DNA of 64,000 bases, taken from assembly GCF_027947535.2 (NCBI RefSeq), contig NZ_JAAGKO020000032.1, positions 35,509 to 99,508 of the forward strand, given 5' to 3'. This stretch comes from Streptantibioticus silvisoli. GTDB taxonomy: Bacteria > Actinomycetota > Actinomycetes > Streptomycetales > Streptomycetaceae. Both the position numbers and the translations under genes were made by a program. The notes under the pieces are model-generated. The model was not told the DNA's origin. It saw nothing but the letters and a program-made list of their open reading frames with translations, and did not search any database. Positions within the stretch are counted from its first letter, which is position 1. Each line of letters opens with the position of its first letter. Of this stretch, positions 28,101 to 36,259 are shown in pieces.

Positions 28101-28460
28101 CCGGTGGACGTGCCGCGTCCGGCGGACGGTACGGCGGCCGACGGGGTGCCGCCGGTGCGGTGCGACGTGCGGCTGGCGCCGGGCGCCCGGGTCGGCGGCA
28201 CGGTACGCGGCCGGTCCGGCGCACCGGTGCCGCAGGCCCGCGTCACGCTGATCGACGGCGCCGGGGCGATGATCGGCTCGGCGACGACCGACGGTCAGGG
28301 CCGGTTCGCGCTGGCCGACGTGGCCCCGGGCGACTACACGATGATCACCCGCACCCACACCTGCGGCACGCACCCGCCGGCGGCCGAGCCGCTGTCGGTG
28401 CGCGAGGACGGTGCCGAGGGGCTCGACCTGCGGCTCGGCGGAACGCGGTCGAAGGACTGA
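25188..28460 (+). CDS. FUSC-family transporter fused to three carboxypeptidase-regulatory-like domains
   Basis: A 1090-residue membrane protein. Residues about 25-190 hold a first block of membrane helices (fusaric acid resistance/aromatic acid exporter type). A cytosolic region follows (190-440), then a second FUSC helix block at about 444-605 (YYWAVLAAFIAFAGTATRSE is typical). A helical region runs to 800. Three beta-sandwich repeats of the CarboxypepD_reg/Cna-B type follow at about 821-895, 895-985 and 985-1085, each with a TxxDGxF/Y-type turn (TGEDGRFAL, TGADGGYHV, TDGQGRFAL). Efflux of an aromatic or toxic compound under MarR control is likely. GGAAGGGGG precedes the ATG. Confidence 0.8.
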   Translation: MADGSRGWTREVWDRVVASDPGLNRLRMALSAALAMASTMALEYGFARATHAGAQGTLVAMLLGTIMAMMGSMALAGAETWPKVRTAVFFPVAIGAGMLIGVSVTGRTDLMLCVFVAVMFVAVYVRRFGMPFFFYGFMLWMGYFFAAFLGATVSAVPSMLEAVCVATAWVLLLACTVLRTNTRRTLGRVRRAFGARARAVARACADLLEADRADARRQERLRRTLHARQLRLAEAALMIEGWSAEPGALPAGAGPALRRRLLDAHLAVDALAVSAEALATEGGPMVAPAARIAGLVARREYAAAEALARPLLTAPGSDTPGRPAGPSFDAAGHLDDAAFDAPGAPQPGEPGDNTGTAGDGHWPAHHLAAAVVEFTTLSAEPPLTRTAPAARSGPGAGDSAEDAVLVAESVGEYEPTLTLIQGMLPGSASVAGDVKARGHHWNPLSRSSLVTRQAIQVAVAGTLAIIAGRELSEARYYWAVLAAFIAFAGTATRSETTIKAANRVGGTLVGLGAGIGLAHLTAGHTYWVLAVIVASMSCGFYLVNISYGSMIFFVTIMVSQLYSVLHEFSAGLLVLRLEETSIGAAIGIGVAIVVLPTSTRDTVSTARQRYFAALSDVLRACARRLEPATATANGPVGEDGTVRVGAPVRDQAGADAELEALTRTLDHRLQQLALVARPLTRPLVWRNDPRQVRHRLTLFASVTRHTRALALAPRRLPEAAHDDSLAVATRSLAEAAGVLAGEPPAQGRPAPDVASRLTAADAALFAHRPRCAPAALPPVSRPLHHLRQLLHELALVPGTLAVPPAPAPAPAAGAVRRAGTADLAVLGLVRGSAGLPVAGAAIAVTEDDGRQSGRTVTGEDGRFALDVPGPGTYLLIGSAEGHAPQAVTVVVRTRSADVSLLLASRGGVAGTVLDAAAGTPVAGAELTVDGERDRPARTAVTGADGGYHVDGLPPGRHTLTVRAGGRRVTALPVDVPRPADGTAADGVPPVRCDVRLAPGARVGGTVRGRSGAPVPQARVTLIDGAGAMIGSATTDGQGRFALADVAPGDYTMITRTHTCGTHPPAAEPLSVREDGAEGLDLRLGGTRSKD

Positions 28461-28765
28461 CGGTCCGAGGGCCGGCGGGCGCGGGACTCACCCTCCGAGG
28501 ACCGACGGCCGAGGAACCGACCGGTCAAGGACCGGCGCACCACACCGTACGACCGTCCCACCGGGTTCGACGGTCGGTCGGCCCCCGGCATCCCCGCCGG
28601 CCGGCCCCCGACCGTCGAACCCGGCCGGCCCCGCACCCGTACCGCGGGCCCCGGGCAACGCGGGCCCCGGTCGGCCCCGCGCCCGCCGCGCCTGCCACCG
28701 CCGGCCCCGCACCCGTACCGCCGCCGTACGCGGCCCCTGCGACGCCATCCCGCCCCGGTCCCCGT
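28461..28765 (+). terminator. Gap after the FUSC gene, with a 17-bp stem hairpin
   Basis: A perfect 17-bp inverted repeat (28561-28577 with 28608-28624) encloses a 30-nt GC-rich loop that can itself pair (GCCGGCCGGC). It lies 101 bp past the FUSC stop and 142 bp past the RpiR stop on the other strand. The rest of the gap is C-rich with no gene seen. Confidence 0.65.
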
Positions 28766-29611
28766 TCACTCCACGAACAGGGCGCGTTCCGACGCGCGGG
28801 CGTCGAACTCCTCCAGCCGGGCCTGGGCGTCCGGCAGGTCGTCGCACATCGACTCCAGCAGCACCCGGCCCAGCATCATCGCGGCGCACGGGGTGTCGAA
28901 GACCAGCGCGGTGCCCACCGCGGCCGGCAGCAGCAGGTCGGAGTGGGCGGCGACCGGCGCGAACGAGCTGTCGGCGACCGTCACCACCGTCAGCCCCCGC
29001 TCCTTGGCGTACCGCAGCGCCTCGACCACCTCGCGCGGGTGCCGGGGCAGCGCGAAGCACAGCAGCACGCCGGCGCCGGCCCGCACCGCCGCGTCGATCC
29101 GGTCGGTCAGCATGGTGCCGCTCTCGTCGAGCAGCCGGACGTCGGGGTGGACCTTGGCGGCGAAGTAGGCGAAGCCGCGGGCCTGGGCGGCGGCGGCCCG
29201 CAGGCCCAGCACCGGCAGCGGGCGGGAGGCGGCCAGCAGCTTGCCGGCCCGCTCGACCGGCTCGGGGTCGGCCAGCAGCGCGGCCAGGTGCTGGAGGTTG
29301 TCGATCTCGGCCCGCACCGCCTGCTGGTACTCGTTGTACGTCTCCTCGCGCACCGGGAGGCCGGCCGCCGGGGCGACGTCGCGCAGGTGGCGGCGGAGCG
29401 CCGGGTAGCCGTCGAAGCCCAGCGCGACCGCGAACCGGGTGACGGAGGGCTGGCTGACGCCGGCGAGTTCGGCGACCTCCACGCTCGACAGGAACGGCGC
29501 GTCGGCGGCCCGCCGGACCAGGCAGTGCGCGATCCGGCGCTGGGTCGGCGTGAGCCGGTGCCCGTCGAACAGCTGCATCAACCGGGCCGCTCCCCCGTCC
29601 TGTGTCGCCAT
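28766..29611 (-). CDS. MurR/RpiR-family transcriptional regulator
   Basis: A sugar-phosphate-type regulator, 281 residues: an N-terminal RpiR helix-turn-helix (VEVAELAGVSQPSVTRFAVALGF, about residues 42-64) and a C-terminal SIS domain (about 105-260; PLPVLGLRAAAAQARGFAYF, CFALPRHPREVVEAL) that senses a phosphosugar or related ligand. ATG 29611 has AGGAGG 5 nt upstream; an upstream in-frame ATG at 29668 lacks one. It stands alone, tail to tail with the FUSC gene and head-on to the MMPL terminator. RpiR regulators often control hut or amino-sugar genes, but the target here is not evident. Confidence 0.87.
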   Translation of the reverse strand: MATQDGGAARLMQLFDGHRLTPTQRRIAHCLVRRAADAPFLSSVEVAELAGVSQPSVTRFAVALGFDGYPALRRHLRDVAPAAGLPVREETYNEYQQAVRAEIDNLQHLAALLADPEPVERAGKLLAASRPLPVLGLRAAAAQARGFAYFAAKVHPDVRLLDESGTMLTDRIDAAVRAGAGVLLCFALPRHPREVVEALRYAKERGLTVVTVADSSFAPVAAHSDLLLPAAVGTALVFDTPCAAMMLGRVLLESMCDDLPDAQARLEEFDARASERALFVE

Positions 29612-29721
29612 CGTTCCTCCTGGCCGGCGTCCGCTTCGTGGCGCATTCAGCGTGCCACGATTGTGCATGACTCCATACAGCCGGGCCAGGGGCCGCCGTG
29701 CGGCCGGGCCGGGGACGACGA

Positions 29722-29757
29722 AGGGCCGGACCCCGCCGACTGGCGGTGTCCGGCCCT
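29722..29757 (-). terminator. Terminator hairpin after the MMPL transporter gene
   Basis: There is a 16-bp stem with one mismatch (29722-29737 with 29742-29757) and a 4-nt loop, 100 bp past the MMPL stop codon at 29857. Confidence 0.7.
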
Positions 29758-29856
29758 CGCCGTCGCGGCGGTACCCCGCGGGGGCCGTCGCGTCACTATG
29801 TCGTGCCCCGGGACGGACCGCTCACGCCGTCCGTTCCGGGGCCGGCCCGGGACCCG

Positions 29857-32001
29857 TTACGGGACCCGCACCTCGGTCGCGACGTCCGCCACGGGGGCGG
29901 CCTTCACCTGGTCGGCGCGGCCGGGCCACCAGGCGGCGTGCCCGATGAGCGCGGTGAGCGACGGGGTGAAGAACATCGCCATCACGAACGCGGACACCAG
30001 GATGCCGAAGGAGACCGCGAAGCCCATCTCGGTCAGCAGCGAGTTGCCCGACAGCGTCAAGGTGGCGAAGGTCGCGGCCAGGATGAAGCCGGCGGCGGCC
30101 ACCGTGGGACCGGCGTGCCGCAGCGCCTCGGCCGCGGCCTCGCGTGGTTCGCGGCCCTCCCGGGCCTCTTCGCGCAGCCGGGCGATCATCAGGATGTTGT
30201 AGTCCGTTCCGATCGCCACCACGAACAGGTACATGATCATCGGCAGCAGGAACATCAGGCCGCCGGAGTTGGAACCGCGCTGGAAGAGCAGCGTGGTGGC
30301 GCCCAGCGTCGCGGCGAAGCCGAGACCCACCGACGCCATCAGGTACCAGGGCGCGACGATGCTGCGCAGCAGCAGGCCCAGGATGAGCATGATGAGGATC
30401 GCGGCGACCGGGAAGACGACCTTGTAGTCGTGGTCCTGGGCGGTCTGGATGTCGGCGAAGACCGAGGTCTCACCGCCGACCAGCGCCTTGGTCCCGGCCG
30501 GCGCGGCGTGGTGGGCCGAGTCGCGCAGCCCGCTCATCGCGTCGATCGCCTGCCCGGAGGAGGCCGCGTACTTCAGCGACAGGTTGACCTCGGCGGTCCT
30601 GCCGTCCTTGCTGAACTGGGTCGGACCCTGGAGGCCGGCGACGCCGGCGTCCTTGGTCAGGCCCTGGGCGAACGCGTCGGCCGCGGCGTGGTCCACCGGC
30701 GCGGAACTGGTGGAGGTCAGCAGCACCTGGGTGGGGTCGGCGGCGCCGGCCGAGTAGGCCTTCACCATCTCGTTCTGCACGACCATCGACTCGACGGTCT
30801 TCGGCATGGAGCCGGACGACAGGTCGAAGGAGGCCTTGAAGCCGAACGCGCCGATGGCCAGCGCCACCATGATCACACCGGAGACCGCGGCCATCACGGC
30901 CGGCCGGCGGCGGACCGCCTGGCCGAACGAGGCGAAGCGGGTGCCGGTCGGTTCGGACTGCCACGCCTTCGACGGCCAGAACAGCTTGCGGGGCTTCATG
31001 GTGGCCAGCAGCGCCGGGAAGAGCGTCAGGCCGGCGACCAGCGTGACGGCCACCAGGATGGCCAGCGCCGGGCCGAGCTGGGTGAAGAAGCCCAGCGAGC
31101 ACAACGTGAGCGCGAGGAACGCGATGATGACCGCGCCGGCCGCGGAGGCGATGGCCTCGCCGACCCGCCCGACCGCGTGGATCATCGCCTCCTCGTGGTC
31201 GTCGCCGGCCCGCAGCCGTTCCCGGTAGCGGAACATCAAGAACAGGAAGTAGTCGGTGCCGACCCCCAGCAGCACCACCACCAGCAGGGCCGACAGCGAG
31301 TTGTTGGCCTGGAGCCCGAAGACCTTGGTGGCGTCGGCTATCAGCCCGCTCGCGGTGGTGTAGTCGAGCGCCATCAGCAGCACCAGCGGCAGGATCGCGA
31401 TCAGTGGCGACCGGAAGATGATCAGCAGCGTGATGATGATCAGACCGAGAGAGGCCGCCAGTGACAAGGCGGTCGAGGTCTGCGACGCGTCCTGCGCGTC
31501 CAGCGCCTGCGCCGCCTGGCCACCGATCTTGGCGGTCAGGCCGTGCGCGGACGCCAGCGGCTTGATGTCGGTGCGCAGCGTCTTGGCGGCGGTGCTCTGC
31601 GAGGGTTGTCCGACGCTCTTGGCGTTCATCTGGACCAGGCCGAGCGTGTACTTCAGGTCCTTCGACGGCCCGCCGGGCAGCACCTTCTCCACCTGCGAGA
31701 TGTGCTTGGCGGCCAGCTGCTGGTCGACCTGCGCGGTCGCGGCGAGGTCGGCCTTGGTCAGCGCGGCGCCGTCGGAACGCGAGTAGAGGATCAGCGCCGA
31801 CGGCGTGAACGCGGCCGGGAACGCCCTGCCCTGGAGAGTGCCCGCCTGGATGGACTCATAGCTCTTGGGCAGGAAGCTCGACTCGTCGCTGCTGGACGGG
31901 AGGCTGGGTGCGGTCATCGAGATGGCGACGGCGGCTATGACCCACGCCACGATCGTCCAGTATTTGTGGCGCACGACGAAGCGCCCGATGGAATAGAACA
32001 T
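29857..32001 (-). CDS. MMPL/RND-family exporter
   Basis: A 714-residue inner-membrane transporter with the duplicated RND fold: helix 1 at about residues 14-32, a large extracellular loop (33-180), helices 2-6 (about 180-350), helix 7 near 370, a second loop (390-530), and helices 8-12 (about 530-690). GTDYFLFLMFRYRERL and GTDYNILMIARLREEAREG are the paired MMPL GTDY motifs that carry the proton-relay Asp-Tyr pairs. ATG 32001 has GGAGG upstream. It lies 208 bp downstream of a MatB-like acyl-CoA synthetase on the same strand. Lipid or siderophore-type export is typical of the family; the substrate is unknown. Confidence 0.88.
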   Translation of the reverse strand: MFYSIGRFVVRHKYWTIVAWVIAAVAISMTAPSLPSSSDESSFLPKSYESIQAGTLQGRAFPAAFTPSALILYSRSDGAALTKADLAATAQVDQQLAAKHISQVEKVLPGGPSKDLKYTLGLVQMNAKSVGQPSQSTAAKTLRTDIKPLASAHGLTAKIGGQAAQALDAQDASQTSTALSLAASLGLIIITLLIIFRSPLIAILPLVLLMALDYTTASGLIADATKVFGLQANNSLSALLVVVLLGVGTDYFLFLMFRYRERLRAGDDHEEAMIHAVGRVGEAIASAAGAVIIAFLALTLCSLGFFTQLGPALAILVAVTLVAGLTLFPALLATMKPRKLFWPSKAWQSEPTGTRFASFGQAVRRRPAVMAAVSGVIMVALAIGAFGFKASFDLSSGSMPKTVESMVVQNEMVKAYSAGAADPTQVLLTSTSSAPVDHAAADAFAQGLTKDAGVAGLQGPTQFSKDGRTAEVNLSLKYAASSGQAIDAMSGLRDSAHHAAPAGTKALVGGETSVFADIQTAQDHDYKVVFPVAAILIMLILGLLLRSIVAPWYLMASVGLGFAATLGATTLLFQRGSNSGGLMFLLPMIMYLFVVAIGTDYNILMIARLREEAREGREPREAAAEALRHAGPTVAAAGFILAATFATLTLSGNSLLTEMGFAVSFGILVSAFVMAMFFTPSLTALIGHAAWWPGRADQVKAAPVADVATEVRVP

Positions 32002-32127
32002 TTCCGGGACTGCCCTCCAAGGCAGGACGTGTCATCGCCACCCTTCGGAGCGGACCCGGGTATCGGCGACGCCGGTACTGCCGCTTAAGGGGAACGACGA
32101 CCGGCTGACTGGGCGGATTTCCTGAAC

Positions 32128-32157
32128 ATCGTAGGAAGCTTAATTGACGACCGGCAA
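32128..32157 (-). promoter_or_regulatory. Candidate promoter of the MMPL gene
   Basis: The minus strand reads TTGCCG (32152-32157), then 18 bp, then TACGAT (32128-32133), in the one AT-rich patch of the gap. It would give a leader of about 120 nt, making the MMPL gene independent of the synthetase gene upstream. Confidence 0.4.
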
Positions 32158-32209
32158 GTTTGGATCGCCGCCCCGAAAAACTCTAGGGCGATCCGGCCAT
32201 CCGGCCAGG

Positions 32210-33652
32210 TCAGCCCCGGCCGCCGGAGCCCTCGCCGGACGGCCCCTCCAGCGGCGGCAGCAGCTTCTTCAGCGGCTTTCCCATGGCGTTTCGGGGCAGT
32301 TCGGGCAGGAAACGCACGATACGCGGGCGTTTGTGGGCGGACAGGTGGTCGGAGACGAAGCCGATCAGGTCCTGCTCGCTCACCCCGTCGGCCACCACGT
32401 ACGCCATGATCTGCTGGCCCAGGTCCGGGTGCGGGGCGCCGACCACCGCGGCCTCGCGCACCGCGGGATGGTCCAGCAGCGCGTTCTCCACCTCGCCGGC
32501 GCCGATCCGGTAACCGCCCGACTTGATCAGGTCGGTGGAGGCGCGGCCGACGATGCGGTGGACACCGTCCGGTTCGATCACCGCCATGTCGCCGGTGCGG
32601 AACCAGCCGTCGGCGGTGGCCGACGCGGCGGTGGCCTCCGGGCGGTTGAGGTAGCCGTCGAACAGCGTGGCGCCGCTGACGTGCAGTTCGCCGACGCTCA
32701 CGCCGTCGTGCGGCACCGGCGAGCCGTCCTCGCCGGCCAGCCGGGTGCGCACCCCGGTGATCGGCAGGCCCACCGCGCCGGGCCGGCGGTCGCCGGCCGC
32801 CCGGGTGCTGACCGTGATGAGCGTCTCGGTCATGCCGTACCGCTCCACCGGCGACTGCCCGGTCAGCGCGGCCAGGTCACGGAAGACCGGCGCCGGCAAG
32901 GGGGCGCTGCCGGACACCAGCAGACGTGCCCCGGCCAGTTCGCGCGCCGCGGCCGGGTCGGCGGCCACCCGGGACCACACCGTGGGCACGCCGAAGTACA
33001 GGCTGCCGCCGGCCGCCGCGTACGCCTGCGGCGTCGGCCGCCCGGTGTGCACCACCCGGCTGCCGGTCCGCAGTGCGCCCAGCAGGCCGAGCACCAGGCC
33101 GTGCACGTGGAACAGCGGCAGCCCGTGCACCAGCGTGTCGTCCGCCGTCCACTCCCACGCCTCGGCCAGCCCGTCCAGGCAGGCGGCGATCGCCCGCCGC
33201 GACATCAGCGCGCCCTTCGGCGGCCCGGTCGTGCCGGAGGTGTACAGCACCAGCGCGGTCGCGTCCGCGGCCGGCTCCTTCCCGCCGAACTCGCCGCGCT
33301 CCGCCGGGTCGACGGCCAGCGTCGCCACCCCGCCGAAGACGTCGTCCGGCTCGCCCACCCCGTGCAGGACGAGGGCCGCGCCGCTGTCGGACAGCACGTG
33401 GCCGCGTTCGGCCGGACCGGAGTCCGGCGCCAGCGGCACCACCGGCACGCCCGCCAGCAGCCCGGCCACCACCGCCACCGCGGTGTGCGGCGCCGCGGTC
33501 GCGTTCACCGCCACCGCCGGCGCCCCCGCGATCCGCGCCGCCACCGCCCGCGCCGCGCCCAGCAGTTGCTCGTACGACATCGCGTACCCGTCGATCACCA
33601 CGGCGTCCGCCCGGTCGGCGTCCCTCGCACCCAACGCGGTCAGCGGTTCCAT
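32210..33652 (-). CDS. matB: Malonyl-CoA synthetase-like acyl-AMP ligase
   Basis: An ANL-superfamily adenylating enzyme, 480 residues, that activates a carboxylic acid to acyl-AMP and then acyl-CoA. Core motifs: LYTSGTTGPPKG (A3), ERYGMTET (A5), GWFRTGD (A7), KSGGYRIGAGEVE (hinge), GKPLKK (A10 lysine). GLPLFHVHGLVLG and the Arg in ERYGMTE match what I recall of the Streptomyces malonyl-CoA synthetase MatB, where that Arg binds the second carboxylate. Length also fits. ATG 33652 has GGAGGG 8 nt upstream. No malonate decarboxylase gene is near. It probably supplies malonyl- or methylmalonyl-CoA; other dicarboxylates are possible. Confidence 0.75.
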   Translation of the reverse strand: MEPLTALGARDADRADAVVIDGYAMSYEQLLGAARAVAARIAGAPAVAVNATAAPHTAVAVVAGLLAGVPVVPLAPDSGPAERGHVLSDSGAALVLHGVGEPDDVFGGVATLAVDPAERGEFGGKEPAADATALVLYTSGTTGPPKGALMSRRAIAACLDGLAEAWEWTADDTLVHGLPLFHVHGLVLGLLGALRTGSRVVHTGRPTPQAYAAAGGSLYFGVPTVWSRVAADPAAARELAGARLLVSGSAPLPAPVFRDLAALTGQSPVERYGMTETLITVSTRAAGDRRPGAVGLPITGVRTRLAGEDGSPVPHDGVSVGELHVSGATLFDGYLNRPEATAASATADGWFRTGDMAVIEPDGVHRIVGRASTDLIKSGGYRIGAGEVENALLDHPAVREAAVVGAPHPDLGQQIMAYVVADGVSEQDLIGFVSDHLSAHKRPRIVRFLPELPRNAMGKPLKKLLPPLEGPSGEGSGGRG

Positions 33653-33924
33653 TCGGGATTCCCTCCGGGGGTCGGTCTTCGTCAACGGGTCGCGCGGGCC
33701 CGGGACTTCGGGGTTACGTCAGGTCCGGTACGGCAGGTCCGGTACGGCAGGTCGCGGGTCTTCCGCGTTGTTCCGGGCCTTCCGCGTCACGGGTCCGGCA
33801 CGACGGTACCGGCAGGGCGGGTGGCATTCGGCGCGAACCCGCGGGCGGGGCGGGGGCGGGCGCCCGGGTGAAGGCGGGGGTTAGCCCTACTGCCCCCGCG
33901 GCGGCGGGGACATAGCGTGGCCGT
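33653..33924. other. Divergent intergenic region matB-like / small membrane protein
   Basis: It contains a 15-bp direct repeat (AGGTCCGGTACGGC, near 33721 and 33736) and GC-rich filler, with no gene. The short GTACGG repeats resemble those in the 161-bp repeat region. Confidence 0.4.
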
Positions 33925-34383
33925 ATGAGTACGCCGTCGGACCATGAGCTGGGCAAGGAGCTCCACGCGACCCTGCGGGCCCGCAAGGAGTTGGGACCGG
34001 AGTACGAGAGCGAGTTGATCGAGTCGTTCCTGGAGAAGGCGGCGGCCCGGCTCGACAGCCAGGTCCAGAGCCGGGTGCGCCGCGAGCTGGCGCAGCAGCA
34101 GACCTCGACCGCCCGGGTGGCCACCCGTTCCGGCCCCCGCGGCTTCGGCGACGGCGACGGGGGCCGCGACCGGCGGTTCGGCCTCGCCGCGGTGTCGCTG
34201 GTGCTGGCCGTCCCGCTCTCCGCGATCGGCGCGACCAACGACCACCTGGCGGGCCTGCTCGTCACCTGGGCCGGCATCGTCGCCGTCAACGTCGCCCACG
34301 CGCTGGGCACCGCGCTCCCCGCCAGGCTGGCCCGCGACCGCGACCGCGGTGAGTCCGGCGGGCAGAGCTCCGACTGGGACTGA
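33925..34383 (+). CDS. Conserved small membrane protein, function unknown
   Basis: A 152-residue protein of a type common in actinobacteria. The first 65 residues are charged and helical (coiled-coil prone: LIESFLEKAAARLDSQVQSRVRRELAQQQ), followed by a basic linker and two transmembrane helices at about residues 87-105 and 108-128, then a short basic/acidic tail. It resembles proteins with an N-terminal DUF1707-like or HAAS-like cytosolic helix, but I cannot assign a family. The ATG start at 33925 is the only sensible one; the Shine-Dalgarno is weak. It is monocistronic. Confidence 0.7.
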   Translation: MSTPSDHELGKELHATLRARKELGPEYESELIESFLEKAAARLDSQVQSRVRRELAQQQTSTARVATRSGPRGFGDGDGGRDRRFGLAAVSLVLAVPLSAIGATNDHLAGLLVTWAGIVAVNVAHALGTALPARLARDRDRGESGGQSSDWD

Positions 34384-35266
34384 CCCCCGCGGGGGTCGGG
34401 GCGGGGGCGCGTGCGCGGCGGCAACGGCGGCTTCCGCATGAACGGCGGCTTCCGCCTGAGGTGGCTCGCCCGTGGAGCGGCTTCCGCCTGAGGTGACTCG
34501 GGGCGGGCGGACCTCACCGGGGGTGCCGCCGACGGGACTTGACGAGGTGTGACCCGTCCGGGAAAGGACCCGCTCCGGCGCCGTCCGTGCGGCGGGCCGT
34601 CGTTCGGTCGGTCCCGGAGCACCACCCGGCCGTGATCGTCAGCGCGCCGTCCGTACGCGAGTGGGCCCCCGGCGCTCCGTGGACTTCGCACGCGCGCCCA
34701 CGTCTGTCGGTGGACGACGACGCGTCAATAGGGTGGGGACCGCCGCACCACGGCGCGAGCGCCGGGGCGGGACGACGGCGGTCCCCACCGGGGACGCGGG
34801 GGCCGGGTCAGGGCCGGCCGGGCGCGTCCGGGGCAGCGATGGAGGTCCGGGAGCCGCTCCGTCTGTCCTCGCTGCCGACAACCACCAATCTGCCGGATCC
34901 GTGTTAAGCGCGTGCTGCGTATGCGTGACGCTCTCGTTTTCTGTGCGGGAATCCGGGCCGGCGCCCGTTTTCCGTGCGGGAATCCAGGCCGTCGGCGCCC
35001 GCGCGGGACGCGGGCCGCCCGGTGTCGCCGGGGTCGACCGGGCCGCGCGGCCGGTGAGCCGACCCGCCGGCAAGTCGCCCAACGCTGAAGCCGCCGTTCA
35101 GAACGGTAAGGCGGGGATTCACACCTGATGGGCGCGGATGTCATGTTCTCGCCATGACGGATTCCGGGTGGCCGACCCCCTTGAGGTGCGGCGGAGCGCG
35201 AACACACGATGTTCCCGACCCGGCCGGGCCCCCACTCCATCCCTCCGCACCCCGCAGGAGACACGC
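34384..35266. other. 883-bp intergenic region upstream of the G1 peptidase
   Basis: No gene recognised. The first part has recurring GGCGGCTTCCGC (near 34425-34490). A 31-bp tandem duplication (GTTTTC.GTGCGGGAATCC core) occupies 34935-34996. A 6-bp inverted repeat GTCATG/CATGAC with 7-nt spacer lies at 35140-35158, about 110 bp before the peptidase start. Base composition dips near 34900-34945 and 35100-35160, so promoters may sit there. Several open frames exist in all phases but none has a ribosome-binding site or recognisable protein. Confidence 0.5.
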
Positions 35267-36049
35267 ATGGGCATGAACTCAGGCGTCAGAGGCAAGCTCG
35301 CCAAGGGCAAGGTCGCGGCCGCGGGCCTGCTGCTCGCCGCCGCACTCGTCCCGGCGAGCGCCGGCACCTCCGTCGCCGCGGCCACCTTCGGTCCGCAGAG
35401 CCACGGCACCCACTACGCCGACAGCATCTGGGGCGGCTACGCCGTCTCCGGCTCCGACGGCGAGTTCACCAAGATCAGCGGTTCGTGGACCGAGCCCAGC
35501 GTCACCTGCAACTCCACCAACGACCTGTTCGCTCCCTGGGTCGGCATCGACGGCTACGGCACCGAGACCGTCGAGCAGACCGGCGTGCAGACCGACTGCT
35601 CCAGCGGCAAGCCGGTGCTGTCGGCCTGGTACGAGATGTACCCGGCCAGCCCGGTGTACTGGAGCAACGCGGTCTCGCAGGGCGACAAGATCACCGCGTC
35701 GGTGGTGGCCAGCGGCAAGAGCTACACGCTGACGCTGAGCGACACCACCAAGAGCTGGACGAAGACGGTCACCAAGTCCCTCAGCAGCGCGGAGAACGCC
35801 ACCGCCGAGGCCGTCATCGAGTCGCCGACCGGCAGCTACCCGTCGTTCAGCAAGCTGAGCTTCACGGGCATCACGGTCAACGGCAACTCGTTCTCCACCT
35901 ACGACCCGGACGCCCTGGTCTCCGGCGGCTACGGCCCGAGCACGCTGAGCGGCGGGTCGTTCAACATGACCCCGGGCTTCAACGGCGTCAAGGCCGGCGC
36001 GACCCACGCCACCGAGCCGGCCGCGGCCCCGGGCACGATCCGCTACTGA
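35267..36049 (+). CDS. Secreted G1-family (eqolisin-like) endopeptidase
   Basis: An exported protein of 260 residues. The signal peptide (about residues 1-38) has KGKVAAAGLLLAAALVPASA, followed by a mature beta-sandwich domain. The eqolisin pattern is visible as WVGIDGYG..VEQTGVQTDC (catalytic Gln in QTG, about residue 106) and, later, AEAVIESP (presumed catalytic Glu). W and G positions in SWYEMYP-like AWYEMYPASPV also fit the family. G1 peptidases are acid glutamic proteases best known from fungi. ATG 35267 follows CAGGAG; ATG 35273 is an alternative. The role is probably extracellular protein scavenging; activity is inferred. Confidence 0.8.
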   Translation: MGMNSGVRGKLAKGKVAAAGLLLAAALVPASAGTSVAAATFGPQSHGTHYADSIWGGYAVSGSDGEFTKISGSWTEPSVTCNSTNDLFAPWVGIDGYGTETVEQTGVQTDCSSGKPVLSAWYEMYPASPVYWSNAVSQGDKITASVVASGKSYTLTLSDTTKSWTKTVTKSLSSAENATAEAVIESPTGSYPSFSKLSFTGITVNGNSFSTYDPDALVSGGYGPSTLSGGSFNMTPGFNGVKAGATHATEPAAAPGTIRY

Positions 36050-36259
36050 GGCGCCCGCACGGCGGCACGCCACCGCTGACGCCACCGCGCCGGCGCTGAC
36101 AGCGCCACACCGCCGCCGGCGTCACCGCATCAGCGCCGAGGCGGTCCGGTTCATCCCTGGCGGGGACCGGACCGCCCCGGCGCGTTCGCGTGCGGGGCCG
36201 GGCGGCGGGGCACCGGTGCCGTACGGACCGGTGCCCGGCGACGGGCGGGCGGCGCGGGG

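Noticed and set aside
25152..28373. A 1073-codon open frame on the minus strand opposite the FUSC gene
   Set aside because: Shadow of the real gene; product has no recognisable domain.
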